From Bog-756 sp963710495 (GTDB lineage: Bacteria > Actinomycetota > Acidimicrobiia > Acidimicrobiales > RAAP-2): 64,000 bases of DNA. The translations under genes were made by a program, and so were the position numbers. The notes under the pieces were generated by a model. It did no database searches, was not told the origin of the DNA, and saw only the letters and a program-made list of their open reading frames with translations. The DNA lies in contig CAVQAI010000016.1 in the NCBI GenBank assembly GCA_963710495.1, positions 310,001 through 374,000 of the forward strand. Reading direction: 5' to 3'. Shown here piece after piece: positions 34,293-43,996 of the stretch; positions within the stretch are counted from its first letter, which is position 1, and each line of letters begins with the position of its first letter.

Positions 34293-34979
34293 TCAGGCCC
34301 CGGCGCCCTCGTCGACTTTCTTGTCCACCTTCTTCAGGCTGCCGTAGCCGCGCTCCATGGCCGACATGATGATGGCCTCGAAGTCCTTGTCGGTCAGCAC
34401 CCGGGGCGTCCCCATCGAGGCGGAACGCCAGTAGAGCTCGGCCAACCACTCGAGCAGCTCCAAGCGCTCCACCGCCTCGCTCATCTTGCTGCCGTAGGCG
34501 ATGGAGCCGTGGTTCTGCATCATCGCCGCGTTCCGGCCCTTCAGGGCTTTCACCACGTTGTCGGCCAGCTCCTGGGAGCCGAAGGTGGCGTAGGGGGCGG
34601 TACGGGGAGCGCCCCCGAGACCGAGGCAGCTGTAGTGCAGGGGCGGGAGCTCGTCGTGGGTGCAGGAGAGGGCGGTCGAGGCCATGGCGTGGGCGTGGGT
34701 GATGGCCAGGGCGTTGGTGGCGGCGTAGATGCCGGTGTGCAGCGGCACCTCCGAGGTCGGGGCCAGGTCACCGTCGACCACCTCACCCTGCAGATCGATG
34801 ACCGTCACCATCTCGGGGGTCACCGTGGCCAGGTCGGAGCCGGTGGGCGTGACGGCAACGAGGTCGCCCTTCCGGGCCGAGATGTTGCCCGCCGTGCCGA
34901 TGACCAAACCCTCCTCGGCCAGGTGGCGACTGGCATCGGCCACCGCCTCTCGTTCCTCCCTGAGCAGCAGCTCTGCCAT
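34293..34979 (-). CDS. Class II aldolase/adducin family protein
   Basis: A 228-residue zinc enzyme like L-fuculose-phosphate aldolase. GTAGNISARKGD binds the phosphate, TPTGSDL follows, SEVPLHTGIY holds the catalytic acid, ITHAHAMAS has two zinc ligands and MQNHGSI the third. The Lys-rich tail SLKKVDKKVDEG is an addition. GAGAGGGACG serves as ribosome binding site. It probably cleaves or epimerises a small sugar phosphate or related hydroxy-keto compound. It is transcribed alone. Confidence 0.87.
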   Translation of the reverse strand: MAELLLREEREAVADASRHLAEEGLVIGTAGNISARKGDLVAVTPTGSDLATVTPEMVTVIDLQGEVVDGDLAPTSEVPLHTGIYAATNALAITHAHAMASTALSCTHDELPPLHYSCLGLGGAPRTAPYATFGSQELADNVVKALKGRNAAMMQNHGSIAYGSKMSEAVERLELLEWLAELYWRSASMGTPRVLTDKDFEAIIMSAMERGYGSLKKVDKKVDEGAGA

Positions 34980-35163
34980 GGTCGTCCCTCTCTAGGATCC
35001 GGTCGCGGTGCCCGACCGAAGCGCTCGGTCGTCGCAGCTGGACCCTACGACCTGTGACCGGCACCCCGCCAGATGCAGGCCCCGCGAGACCCGAAGCCCA
35101 CCGGCACCCATGCCGCGTACCCTGGTGTGCACAGGGAATCGTGAACGGGGAGGAGGGACCGAC

Positions 35164-36204
35164 ATGGCAACGGCTCAAGTGATGTTCTCCGAGGCGGAGC
35201 TCCTGGCCGACGGCGACATCGTGGAGCCCCTGACCGCCGGTGGGGTGCGCTGCCACGGCGGCTTCGACGCCGAGGGCCGCTACGTCTCGCCCCGGACCAA
35301 GTTCCGTGTTCCGGCCATCGAGGCCTGGGGGCAGCGCAACTGCGAGACCTTCTCCTCCGAGCTCATCGACGTGCCCCTGGAACTGTGGGAGAAGACGTTC
35401 CCGAACGTGGAACAGGCCCGCTTCCTCGTCCGCTCCGGTGTTCCGGAGCCACTGATGGCCACACTGACCCGGATCGGCACGGTCGAGGGCTACGGCGCCA
35501 ACATCTGCCTCCTCAAGCCGAAAGACCTCCAGCGCCGTTTCGTCGAGGACATCGGTGGTACGACGATCGCACACCTCGGCGGCGGGCTCTTCGAGGCGCA
35601 CGGCCGGGACGAAGCCGGATTCGGGCCGCAGGCCGGCCATCGGGACATGTGGTTCGCCGCCCGCGACGTCGCATTCGATCGGCCGGTCGGCGACCTCGAC
35701 ATCGAAGGGATGCTGGCGCGCATGGGCTTGGGACAGGGCCGGCCCGGTGCCGACGCCGACCGGCTCCTCCCCGCCGACGTCCCCGTCGAGCTCGAGCTCA
35801 TGATCACGCTGATGATCCGGGTCCTGTTCATCGAGATCTCGGCGTTCCATACCTTTGCCTGGGCCGAGGAGTGGATGGCCGACACCGACCTGGTGAACGG
35901 CGACGGTGAAGCGGCTCGCCTGGTGTCCTACATCCGGGCCGACGAGACACCCCACGTGGGCTACCTGCGCACCGCCCTGTCGGAGATGCGAGACCGAACC
36001 TGGATCGGCGAGTCGGGCCGCACCCATGCCGGCTCGGAGATGATCGAGCGGATCTGGGCGCCCCTGCTCGAGGACAGCACGGGTGCGGGCCGGGAGGCGA
36101 ACCGTCGAGCCGCCCTGGGCGAGGTCGAGTACTGGTGCGCACGGCGCAAGAACGGGAAGGACCTCCTGGCCGAGTTCCACGCGCTCGGTACCCGTGGCGA
36201 CTGA
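35164..36204 (+). CDS. Conserved protein with ferritin-like helical C-domain
   Basis: A 346-residue soluble protein I do not recognise by name. The N-half includes RVPAIEAWGQRN and a GTVEGYGANICLLKPKDLQ block. The C-half is helical with Glu/His pairs in LFIEISAFHTFAWAEEW and ADETPHVGYLRTAL, spaced as in ferritin-like di-iron four-helix bundles, so an oxygenase or oxidase role is possible. GGGGAGGAGGGACC before ATG 35164 is a very strong ribosome binding site. The gene stands alone. Confidence 0.6.
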   Translation: MATAQVMFSEAELLADGDIVEPLTAGGVRCHGGFDAEGRYVSPRTKFRVPAIEAWGQRNCETFSSELIDVPLELWEKTFPNVEQARFLVRSGVPEPLMATLTRIGTVEGYGANICLLKPKDLQRRFVEDIGGTTIAHLGGGLFEAHGRDEAGFGPQAGHRDMWFAARDVAFDRPVGDLDIEGMLARMGLGQGRPGADADRLLPADVPVELELMITLMIRVLFIEISAFHTFAWAEEWMADTDLVNGDGEAARLVSYIRADETPHVGYLRTALSEMRDRTWIGESGRTHAGSEMIERIWAPLLEDSTGAGREANRRAALGEVEYWCARRKNGKDLLAEFHALGTRGD

Positions 36205-36344
36205 CGAGAGCACACGCATCTGTCCAGACTGCGCCGGGACCGCCGAACTGAGCGGATGTCGCGGCAATGTTCACCTGGGCGTGACGGGGGGTTCAGTGCG
36301 ACTCGCCATACTGCTCCTGCGGGAACGGGCGCGGAAGGGGAAAT

Positions 36345-37130
36345 GTGGCAAGCGGCAGTGGATGGCGACTCTGCATGTCGGGTCTGGCTGCCATCGCCGT
36401 CGGCGGCGGCCTGGCGGTGGCGGGGGCGAGTCCGTCCGGGGCCGCGCCCCTTCGGGGGACGGCGGTAGCGCCCTCGACGTCGCTGACCCCGACAACCGGC
36501 GGAAATCTGTCGGCCGTTTCCCAGGACACGTCCTCGTCCTCGTCCACGTCCTCGACGACGACCAGCCCGACGAGCTCGTCCACCTCGACGACGGCTGGTA
36601 CCGGCTCGTCGACGTCGACATCGACGTCGACCACCGCGGCCTGCCCGTCCAGCTCGTCGACATCGAGCAGTACATCGACATCGAGCACGTCGTCCACATC
36701 CACCAGCACCTCGCCCTCGAGCAGCTCGTCCACGTCGTCCAGCACTTCCAGCTCGACCAGCACGTCGACCTCAACGACCACATCGACGCCGGCGGCGGCG
36801 GCGGCCGATACCAGCTCGACGACAACGACGGCGCCGGCCGGTGCGAGCTCGACGACCAGCACCACCCCCGGATCGACAAGCACCTCGACAACGGGGGGCA
36901 CGACGACCACGACGGTGTGCCCGACCACGGCTGCAGCCAGCAGTACGCCGGCGGTTGCCGCCTCCGACGCAGCGGCCACACCCACGTCCACACCAGCGTC
37001 CACGCCCGCGCTGGCCTTCACCGGGAACGGCCCGTATGCGCCGCTCGTGGTCGTCGTCGGCTTCGTGCTGTTCGCCGTGGGGGCCCTGACACGACGGATT
37101 GCGCATCGCCGAGGCAAGACCGCCAGGTGA
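36345..37130 (+). CDS. Ser/Thr-rich cell-wall-anchored surface protein with LAxTG sortase signal
   Basis: A 261-residue exported protein. The signal peptide covers about residues 1-33, the middle 150 residues are almost only Ser and Thr with some Ala and Pro, and the C-terminus has LAFTG at 223-227, a hydrophobic helix and the basic tail RRIAHRRGK. LAxTG is the motif used by class E sortases of high-GC actinobacteria. The middle is encoded by degenerate TCGACG/TCGACC-like hexamers. GGGGAA precedes the GTG start. It is likely a glycosylated stalk or wall spacer without its own globular domain; no sortase gene is in this window. Confidence 0.8.
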   Translation: MASGSGWRLCMSGLAAIAVGGGLAVAGASPSGAAPLRGTAVAPSTSLTPTTGGNLSAVSQDTSSSSSTSSTTTSPTSSSTSTTAGTGSSTSTSTSTTAACPSSSSTSSSTSTSSTSSTSTSTSPSSSSSTSSSTSSSTSTSTSTTTSTPAAAAADTSSTTTTAPAGASSTTSTTPGSTSTSTTGGTTTTTVCPTTAAASSTPAVAASDAAATPTSTPASTPALAFTGNGPYAPLVVVVGFVLFAVGALTRRIAHRRGKTAR

Positions 37131-37432
37131 TCCCCTGGGCCGGAGGCTCTGGGCTCGGCGACTAGAACCGGCGGATGCGCCGTCCCGTACGGGCGGATGC
37201 GCCGTCCCGTACCGAGTCCCCCGGGCCGGACAGACGGGTCACCCGGATCGGTCCGCGTCGTCTGTTTTGACGAAGTCGTGAATCGATCGGCTGGTTCGGT
37301 CCCGGTGTCGTGAGGAGCCGCAGCTTCCCGTTGCAGGAGCAGACAACGTGTCAGTAGCGTGGCGCCTGCCAGCCTGGTGCGCCGTCTCGGCGGCCGGGAG
37401 ACAGGCGGTCATTCCATTGGGAGGTCGGCAAG
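37131..37432. other. Intergenic region of 302 bp
   Basis: It contains the 22-bp-period direct repeat at 37170-37212 and otherwise no convincing gene. It separates the sortase substrate from the small zinc-ribbon gene, whose ribosome binding site TTGGGAGG is at 37418-37425. Confidence 0.5.
37170..37212. repeat. Two 21-bp direct repeats, period 22, with a central palindrome
   Basis: GGCGGATGCGCCGTCCCGTAC occurs at 37170-37190 and 37192-37212 without mismatch. The junction makes the palindrome CCCGTACGGG. The position between genes suggests a local duplication or protein-binding site. Confidence 0.7.
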
Positions 37433-37597
37433 ATGGAATCGAGGCCTACGCATGTGTCCTGCCCCCACTGCGGAGACCCGGACACACCCATCCTCGTGGT
37501 CCGGGGGAACCTCTACGCCAACGGGGGCTTCAGCTGGCAGTGTCGCCACTGCCGGGCCGAGTTCTCGGGACGTTCGACCGACCCGCTCCGGACCTAG
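37433..37597 (+). CDS. Small zinc-ribbon protein (54 aa)
   Basis: A 54-residue protein with two knuckles, CPHCGD near residue 10 and CRHCRAEF near residue 37, forming a CxxC-x24-CxxC zinc ribbon. The sequence between them has VVRGNLYANGGFSWQC. GGGAGG 8 nt before the ATG is a good ribosome binding site. No partner is evident; it could be a regulator, ribosome-associated factor or subunit of a larger machine. It directly precedes the chromate-transporter remnant in the same frame. Confidence 0.6.
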   Translation: MESRPTHVSCPHCGDPDTPILVVRGNLYANGGFSWQCRHCRAEFSGRSTDPLRT

Positions 37598-37686
37598 CCT
37601 CCGCCGCGGGCCGGTCTCCTGCTCGCCGCCGCCACCGGCGGCCTCGGGGCGGTCGCCCGGGTCGGGTTCAAGGTGGGTGCGCTGTC

Positions 37687-38884
<1,198 letters not shown>

Positions 38885-38886
38885 CG

Positions 38887-39294
38887 TCAGTGGGTGAAGG
38901 TGGGCGGCGCGGCCAGGAAGGGTCGGACCTCCAGCCATTCGTGGATCGGTTCGCCGCCGGCCCCCGGTGCTGCCGAGAGCTCACCGGCGAGCTCGATCGC
39001 TCGCTCGTAGCTGTCGACGTCGATCACCATCCATCCGGCGATCAAGTCCTTCGTTTCGGCAAACGGGCCGTCGGTCACCGGCGGCCGCCCCTCGCCGTCG
39101 TAGCGGACCCACACGCCGTCGGGCGACAGCGCCTGTCCGTCGATGAACTCGCCGCTGCTCTCGAGCCGAGCTGCGAAGTCGTTCATGAACCGGATGTGTG
39201 CCTCGACCTCGTCGGGCCTCCACTGGTCCATCGGGACATCGTTGGCGGGCGCCGGCGCACCTCGGTAGTGCTTGAGCAACAGGTACTTGGCCAT
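38887..39294 (-). CDS. YCII-related (DGPF domain) protein
   Basis: A 135-residue dimeric alpha-beta-barrel protein. KYLLLKHYRG starts the first strand and VTDGPFAETKDLIAGW holds the DGPF signature. Such proteins are nearly always encoded with an ECF sigma factor and are thought to sense or feed signals to it; the sigma gene follows after 2 nt. AAGGAGAA 6 nt upstream fixes ATG 39294. Function otherwise unknown. Confidence 0.88.
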   Translation of the reverse strand: MAKYLLLKHYRGAPAPANDVPMDQWRPDEVEAHIRFMNDFAARLESSGEFIDGQALSPDGVWVRYDGEGRPPVTDGPFAETKDLIAGWMVIDVDSYERAIELAGELSAAPGAGGEPIHEWLEVRPFLAAPPTFTH

Positions 39295-39506
39295 GGTGTT
39301 CTCCTTGTGTGAGGTCGGCCCGACGGGCCGGATACACCCTGGGACGGAGCCGGCCCCGAATTCTCGACATCGGCGCCGGGATTTCGGCACGAAAGTTCTG
39401 CGGACGAGTCGGCTGGAGCAGCGATCATGCTCAACCTAATGGGGGTCATGGCATCCGGGTCAGGCAGATCGGCCGGGTCAGGGAGATCGGCCGGGAGGGC
39501 GGGGCC

Positions 39507-39974
39507 CTAGGTGGCGAGCAGGGAGGCCTCTCGTCCCTGGCCGGGGACGGCACGGACGTCTCGGGGACCGAGCGGTTCGCCGCACGAACCGCAGACCAGG
39601 TCGACGTGCGTCGGAGCGCCACAGCCCTTGTGGACGATCTCGACCGGCGGCCCGTTGGGTGCGGCGTAGCGGTCACCCCACTGGCGCATGGCGGTGAGCA
39701 CCGGCCACAGGTCCCGGCCGCGGTCGGTCAGCCGGTAGTCGTAGCGAGGGGGGTGCTCGGCGTAGGGAACCCGCTTCAGAACGCCGGCGGAGACCAGTTT
39801 GACCAGCCGCTGCTGGAGGATGTTCCGGGAGATCCCCAGGCGCTGCTGGAAGCCGTCGAACCTGGTCACCCCCAAAAAGGCATCCCGGAGAATGAGGATG
39901 CTCCACCGGTCGCCCACGATCTCGAGGCACTGGGCCACCGAGCAGTCCATATCGGCGAAGCTCTTCAGTTCCAC
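39507..39974 (-). CDS. HxlR family transcriptional regulator
   Basis: A 155-residue winged-helix regulator. CSVAQCLEIVGDRWSILILR is the family hallmark, with a Cys in the first helix region, and RFDGFQQRLGISRNILQQRL is the recognition segment. A C-terminal extension, HKGCGAPTHVDLVCGSCGEP, has a zinc-ribbon-like set of Cys and His. The GTG start is leaderless, with TAGAGT 6 nt upstream. It is divergent from the DHA2-type exporter and likely represses it, responding to an electrophile or drug. Confidence 0.87.
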   Translation of the reverse strand: MELKSFADMDCSVAQCLEIVGDRWSILILRDAFLGVTRFDGFQQRLGISRNILQQRLVKLVSAGVLKRVPYAEHPPRYDYRLTDRGRDLWPVLTAMRQWGDRYAAPNGPPVEIVHKGCGAPTHVDLVCGSCGEPLGPRDVRAVPGQGREASLLAT

Positions 39975-39980
39975 GCCGCC

Positions 39981-40032
39981 ACTCTAGTGGGTTGCGTCAC
40001 AGAATGCACTCCGCTACAGTGCGTTGCGTGAC
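39981..40032. promoter_or_regulatory. HxlR/MFS divergent leaderless promoters with two direct-repeat operator sites
   Basis: AGTGNGTTGCGTNAC occurs at 39986-40000 and 40018-40032, matching at 13 of 15 positions with a 32-bp period (three helical turns). TAGAGT (minus, 39981-39986) is 6 nt before the HxlR GTG, and TACAGT (plus, 40015-40020) is 7 nt before the MFS GTG. HxlR-family proteins are known to bind direct repeats. The second site covers the MFS start codon. Confidence 0.65.
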
Positions 40033-41545
40033 GGTACTGACTAGGCCGGAAGGCAGGGGGGCGGCCTCGCCCGGGACGAGGGAGGCCGAGGGGAGGCGGC
40101 GGGCGATCTTCCTCGCCACCGCCCTGGGCGCCTTCATGGCCTCGCTCGACCTGTCCATCGTGAACGTGGCCTTCCCCGCCCTCGAGCGATCCTTCCCCGA
40201 CGACCACCCGGCCACCCTGGCCTGGGTCATCACCGGCTACAGCATCGTGTTCGGCTCCCTCCTCGTCATCGCCGGCCGGACCGCCGACCGGGTCGGGAGC
40301 CGACGCGTCTTCTTCGTCGGGCTCCTCGTCTTCTGCACCGGGTCGGCTCTCTGTGGCCTGGCCCCGTCGGTGGACCTGCTCATCGGGGGTCGGCTCGTCC
40401 AGGGAATCGGTGCCGCCGCGGTGCTGCCCTCGTCGTTGGGGTTGCTGCTGGCCGCCTTCCCCCTCAGCCGGCGAGCTCAGGTGGTCGCCCTCTGGGGTGG
40501 GATCGGGGCACTGGCCGTGGCCACCGGGCCCTCCCTCGGCGCCGGCCTGATCACGGGATTCGGATGGCGAGCCGCCTTCTACATCAACCTGCCGGTCGGG
40601 CTCGTCGCTTGGGCCGTCGGTCGGAGGGTCCTCCCGACCGGTCCCAAGGCGGCCACCCGCTCGTACCCGGACTACCCCGGCGCCGCCCTGCTGGCGGGCT
40701 CTCTGGCCGCGCTGGTCCTGGCCATCTCGGAAGGCCCGACGTGGGGATGGACCAGCCGCGGCATCCTGGGCTCCTTCGCCGGGGCTCTGGTCCTCGGGGC
40801 CGGGTTCCTCGCCCGCTCGGCGCGCCACCCGGAGCCGGTGCTCGACCTGACGCTCTTCCGGGCGCGGTCGTTCACGGTGGCCAACGCGGCAACGCTCGCC
40901 TACGCCATGGGCTTCTTCGCCATGCTGCTCGGCAACATCTTGTTCCTCACCAGCGTCTGGCACTACTCGATCCTGAAGGCCGGGCTGGCCGTGACGCCCG
41001 GTCCCCTGGTGGTGGCGGCGGTGTCGGGCCCGGCCGGCCGGGTGGCGAGTCGGGTGGGCTTCCGGCGGGTGCTGCTGGTGGGATTCGTGGTGTTCGCCGG
41101 GGGACTCCTCTGGTTCGCCCTCCGGGTGGGGATCCATCCCGCCTACCTGGCGGTGTGGTTACCCGGGACCCTCGTCGTCGGCCTGGGCATCGGGCTCACC
41201 TTTCCGGTGCTGAGCGCGACGGCCGTCTCGAGCCTCCATCAGCAGCGGTTCGCGGTGGGCAGCGCCGTGAACCAGACCTCACGCCAGATTGGCGGCGCCC
41301 TCGGCATCGCCGTGCTCGTGGTCATCCTCGGAACGCCGTCGACCGTCGCCCAAGCGCTCAGCCACTTCCATCATCTCTGGGCGTTCGCGGCGCTGATGGC
41401 GGCCGGCTCGGGGCTGCTCTGCTGCCTGCTCCCTTCCGGGCCGGCCGGGCGAACCGCCGAGGCGGCCGCACCCGGGGTGCAGGCGGCCGTGACCCCCGAC
41501 GCTTCGGGGCCCGAGAGGGGCTCAGCGCTGAAGGTGCCCGGGTGA
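40028..41545 (+). CDS. MFS drug exporter, DHA2 (EmrB/QacA) type
   Basis: A 505-residue membrane protein with about 14 helices. FMASLDLSIVNVAFPALERS (helix 1, with the conserved Asp), GRTADRVGSRRVF (motif A) and PSSLGLLLAAFP in helix 5 are typical of the DHA2 family, which exports drugs with protons. The GTG start at 40028 follows TACAGT by 7 nt. The stop overlaps the next gene (GTGA), so the thioesterase is coupled. Control by the divergent HxlR protein is likely. Confidence 0.87.
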   Translation: MTVLTRPEGRGAASPGTREAEGRRRAIFLATALGAFMASLDLSIVNVAFPALERSFPDDHPATLAWVITGYSIVFGSLLVIAGRTADRVGSRRVFFVGLLVFCTGSALCGLAPSVDLLIGGRLVQGIGAAAVLPSSLGLLLAAFPLSRRAQVVALWGGIGALAVATGPSLGAGLITGFGWRAAFYINLPVGLVAWAVGRRVLPTGPKAATRSYPDYPGAALLAGSLAALVLAISEGPTWGWTSRGILGSFAGALVLGAGFLARSARHPEPVLDLTLFRARSFTVANAATLAYAMGFFAMLLGNILFLTSVWHYSILKAGLAVTPGPLVVAAVSGPAGRVASRVGFRRVLLVGFVVFAGGLLWFALRVGIHPAYLAVWLPGTLVVGLGIGLTFPVLSATAVSSLHQQRFAVGSAVNQTSRQIGGALGIAVLVVILGTPSTVAQALSHFHHLWAFAALMAAGSGLLCCLLPSGPAGRTAEAAAPGVQAAVTPDASGPERGSALKVPG

Positions 41546-42162
41546 CCGACGATCCGACCTCGGCCGCCACCATGGCGCCGACCATGGCGCCGACCATGGC
41601 GCCGACCATGGCGCCGACCATGGCGGCGAAGCCTGGGTGGGGGACGCCCAAAAAGAAGGTCATCGAGTGGTACGACCCGGACATCGTCGCCGACGTCGGT
41701 CTGACCATGAGCGGATTGGACTTCCTCCGATCGTTGATGAACGGCGAGCTGCCGCCTCCGCCCATCGCCGCCCTCCTCGGATTCCGGCCGGTCGAGATCG
41801 AAGTCGGACGGGTGGTGTTCCGGGCAGAAGCGGACGAGTCCGCCTACAACCCGATCGGCGTTGTGCACGGCGGGCTGGTCTGCGCCCTGGCCGACACCGT
41901 GGCGGCGTGCGCCGTCCACACCACCCTCGGGGCCGGCATCGGCTACACGTCGATCGACTTGAACGTCAGCTACCTCCGCCCGGTCACGCGTGACAGCGGC
42001 CCGCTCACGGCGACCGGAACGGTCACCAAGCCCGGTCGCCGGGTGGCGTACTCGGCGGCCGAGGTCGTCGACGTAGCCGGGAAGCTCGTTGCCACCGCCA
42101 CGAGCAGCTGCCTGGTGATGGGCCAAGGGGCATCGCTCGGCCCGGACGACCGGGCCCGGTAA
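41542..42162 (+). CDS. PaaI-like hotdog-fold thioesterase with N-terminal repeat
   Basis: A 206-residue protein. The hotdog domain spans about 75-195: YNPIGVVHGGLVCALADTVA holds the conserved His-Gly-Gly and the helix with Asp, as in PaaI-type acyl-CoA thioesterases. The first 28 residues consist of ATMAPTMAPT-type repeats encoded by a 12-bp minisatellite. GTG 41542 overlaps the MFS stop; any of the repeated ATG codons could also start translation. It probably hydrolyses an aromatic or medium-chain acyl-CoA. Confidence 0.82.
   Translation: MTDDPTSAATMAPTMAPTMAPTMAPTMAAKPGWGTPKKKVIEWYDPDIVADVGLTMSGLDFLRSLMNGELPPPPIAALLGFRPVEIEVGRVVFRAEADESAYNPIGVVHGGLVCALADTVAACAVHTTLGAGIGYTSIDLNVSYLRPVTRDSGPLTATGTVTKPGRRVAYSAAEVVDVAGKLVATATSSCLVMGQGASLGPDDRAR
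41569..41628. repeat. Five tandem 12-bp units (ACCATGGCGCCG) inside the thioesterase gene
   Basis: Four perfect copies and a fifth with one change run at 41569-41628. Each encodes Thr-Met-Ala-Pro and carries an in-frame ATG, so copy-number change keeps the frame while altering the N-terminus. Confidence 0.9.
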
Positions 42163-42245
42163 GCGGTCGGTGGCCTAAGGTAACTGTCGGTGCGGAGCGC
42201 AGAAGACACCGGCCCAGGCCGCCGATCCACCCAGTGGGCGATCGG

Positions 42246-42746
42246 GTGACCGAACACGGAGCTGATATCGACCGCATGGCGGAGTGGACATCGTTGAAGG
42301 CCCGGTTCCTGCGCCCGATGGCTGAGCGTCCGGTGTCGGCGGCCCGGGGGCTCCATCACTTCGCCGTGCTCTGTAGTGATGTCGAACGGACCATCGCCTT
42401 CTATCAGGACCTCCTCGAGTTCCCCCTCGCCGAGTTGTTCGAGAACCGGGACTACCGGGGGTCGACGCATTTCTTCTTCGATATCGGCCAGGGCAACTAC
42501 CTGGCCTTCTTCGACTTCCCCGGCCTCGACCTGTCGTCCTACCGCGAGGTGCTGGGCGGCCTCCACCACATCGCCATCTCGGTGGCGCCCGACACCTGGG
42601 AGCGGTTGGTGTCCAAGCTCGACGCGGCCGGCATCGAGACCCACATCGTGGATGGGACGTCCGTGTACTTCCCCGGACCTGACGGGGAACGGTTGGAACT
42701 GCTCTCGTATCCGCTCAACGACATGTACGGCACCATCGTCGGCTGA
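42246..42746 (+). CDS. VOC/glyoxalase-fold dioxygenase-like protein
   Basis: A 166-residue protein. GLHHFAVLCSDVERTIAFYQ begins the first half and GLHHIAISVAPDTWERLVSK the second, each with a His in the metal-ligand position, and FPGPDGERLELLSYP provides the Glu. This is the layout of extradiol dioxygenases and related VOC enzymes. GTG 42246 is one of several candidates; GTG 42234 and ATG 42276 are also in frame. Substrate unknown. Confidence 0.75.
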   Translation: MTEHGADIDRMAEWTSLKARFLRPMAERPVSAARGLHHFAVLCSDVERTIAFYQDLLEFPLAELFENRDYRGSTHFFFDIGQGNYLAFFDFPGLDLSSYREVLGGLHHIAISVAPDTWERLVSKLDAAGIETHIVDGTSVYFPGPDGERLELLSYPLNDMYGTIVG

Positions 42747-42926
42747 CCGGCACGGCGGGCCCATCTCGCGAGGGGAAGGGAGGCCATGGTCACCGCCGTG
42801 GCGAACTCCCCGGATGACCGAGGCCACGACGGCCGGCTCGCCGATTCCCTTCGGTCGGCCCCTATCCTCTCGGTGGGCGGGCTGATCATGAACGAGCCCA
42901 ACCATCGAGGCCGGGGGAGGAGAGCC

Positions 42927-43898
42927 GTGAGCTCGAGATTGGCAACCGACGCCGAAGTGGACACCTGGCGCGACGAGGGCTGGGTCCTGGTCGAGGGCCT
43001 CATCGCCACCGACGAGATCGACGCGGCCGCCGACGACGTCCACCTGCTCTTCCCGAGCCCCGAGGAGTACTACGACGATCCCGACGGTGTGACGCTGCGC
43101 CGCCGAGGCCGACCGTTGGCGCCCAAAGAGGACTTCGTCTGGCCGGAGGATGGGCCTGGCTTTCGCAGCGAGCAGCAGCGTTGGATGGGTGCCTTCCCGT
43201 TCGAGGGATCGGGCGTGCTCAACCGTCTCTGCGTCCATCCCTCGGTGGTCGACTTCGCCGAGCGGGCCCTCGAATCGACTGATCTCCGTCTCTACCAGGC
43301 ACACGCCAGCGCCAAGTACGCCGGGCTGACCAACTACGAGCAGCCGATGCACACGGACCGCAACCATTCGTGGATCCCGGCCATCGGCAAGGCGCCGTGG
43401 TGGAACCTCACAGGCTTTCTCTACCTCACCGACGTGACCCAGGACGAGAACCCCACCAAGCTCGTCCCGTTGCGGGACTCGGCCACCGTCGACTCACCGT
43501 ACCCGGTGATCCTGCCGCAGATGGACGCCGGAATCTACGCCGCCGAGCGATCGGCACCCGGCGTACGAGGCTCCTATCTGGCCTACCGGTCCGATGTCTG
43601 GCATCGCGGCGCCGCCTTCGGCCGGTCGAGAACCGCCCGGTTCACTCTGGGGCTGGCCTTCAAGCGCGCCGGTCAGGATTGGATCGGGTACGACACCCAG
43701 CAGTCACGGTCGACGGGTTCCGCCTGGACCCATTTCGCCGAGCATTCGACGCCTCGCCAGCTCGCCCTGTTCGGCTTCCCCGAGCCGGGCCACCCCATCT
43801 GGGACGAGGCGCTCCTCGCCGAGACCGCCCGTCGCTACCCGAAGCTCGATCTCACCCCGTGGCGCGAGGGACTGGGCGCCGACCGTCAAGCCGGGTAG
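42927..43898 (+). CDS. Phytanoyl-CoA dioxygenase (PhyH) family protein
   Basis: A 323-residue Fe(II)/2-oxoglutarate-dependent oxygenase. The iron site is HTD in QPMHTDRNHSW and the distal His in SDVWHRGAAFG, followed by an Arg-rich strand (SRTARFTLGLAF) for 2-oxoglutarate. GGGGGAGGAGAG immediately before GTG 42927 identifies the start; an upstream ATG at 42888 lacks a site. Such enzymes hydroxylate lipids, amino acids or natural products; the substrate is unknown. Confidence 0.82.
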   Translation: MSSRLATDAEVDTWRDEGWVLVEGLIATDEIDAAADDVHLLFPSPEEYYDDPDGVTLRRRGRPLAPKEDFVWPEDGPGFRSEQQRWMGAFPFEGSGVLNRLCVHPSVVDFAERALESTDLRLYQAHASAKYAGLTNYEQPMHTDRNHSWIPAIGKAPWWNLTGFLYLTDVTQDENPTKLVPLRDSATVDSPYPVILPQMDAGIYAAERSAPGVRGSYLAYRSDVWHRGAAFGRSRTARFTLGLAFKRAGQDWIGYDTQQSRSTGSAWTHFAEHSTPRQLALFGFPEPGHPIWDEALLAETARRYPKLDLTPWREGLGADRQAG

Positions 43899-43996
43899 CC
43901 GCGGGCCGCGCGCCGTTGTCGGTGCGGGCCCGAACTCTCTAACGTAGAACCGCTTGGCGCCGTCGAACGACGCGCCTTGTGATCGGAGGACAGCCC

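Noticed and set aside
36500..36900. Repetitive TCGACG-rich DNA that could be taken for a CRISPR or satellite array
   Set aside because: It is the coding sequence of a Ser/Thr-rich protein; units are degenerate hexamers without regular spacers.
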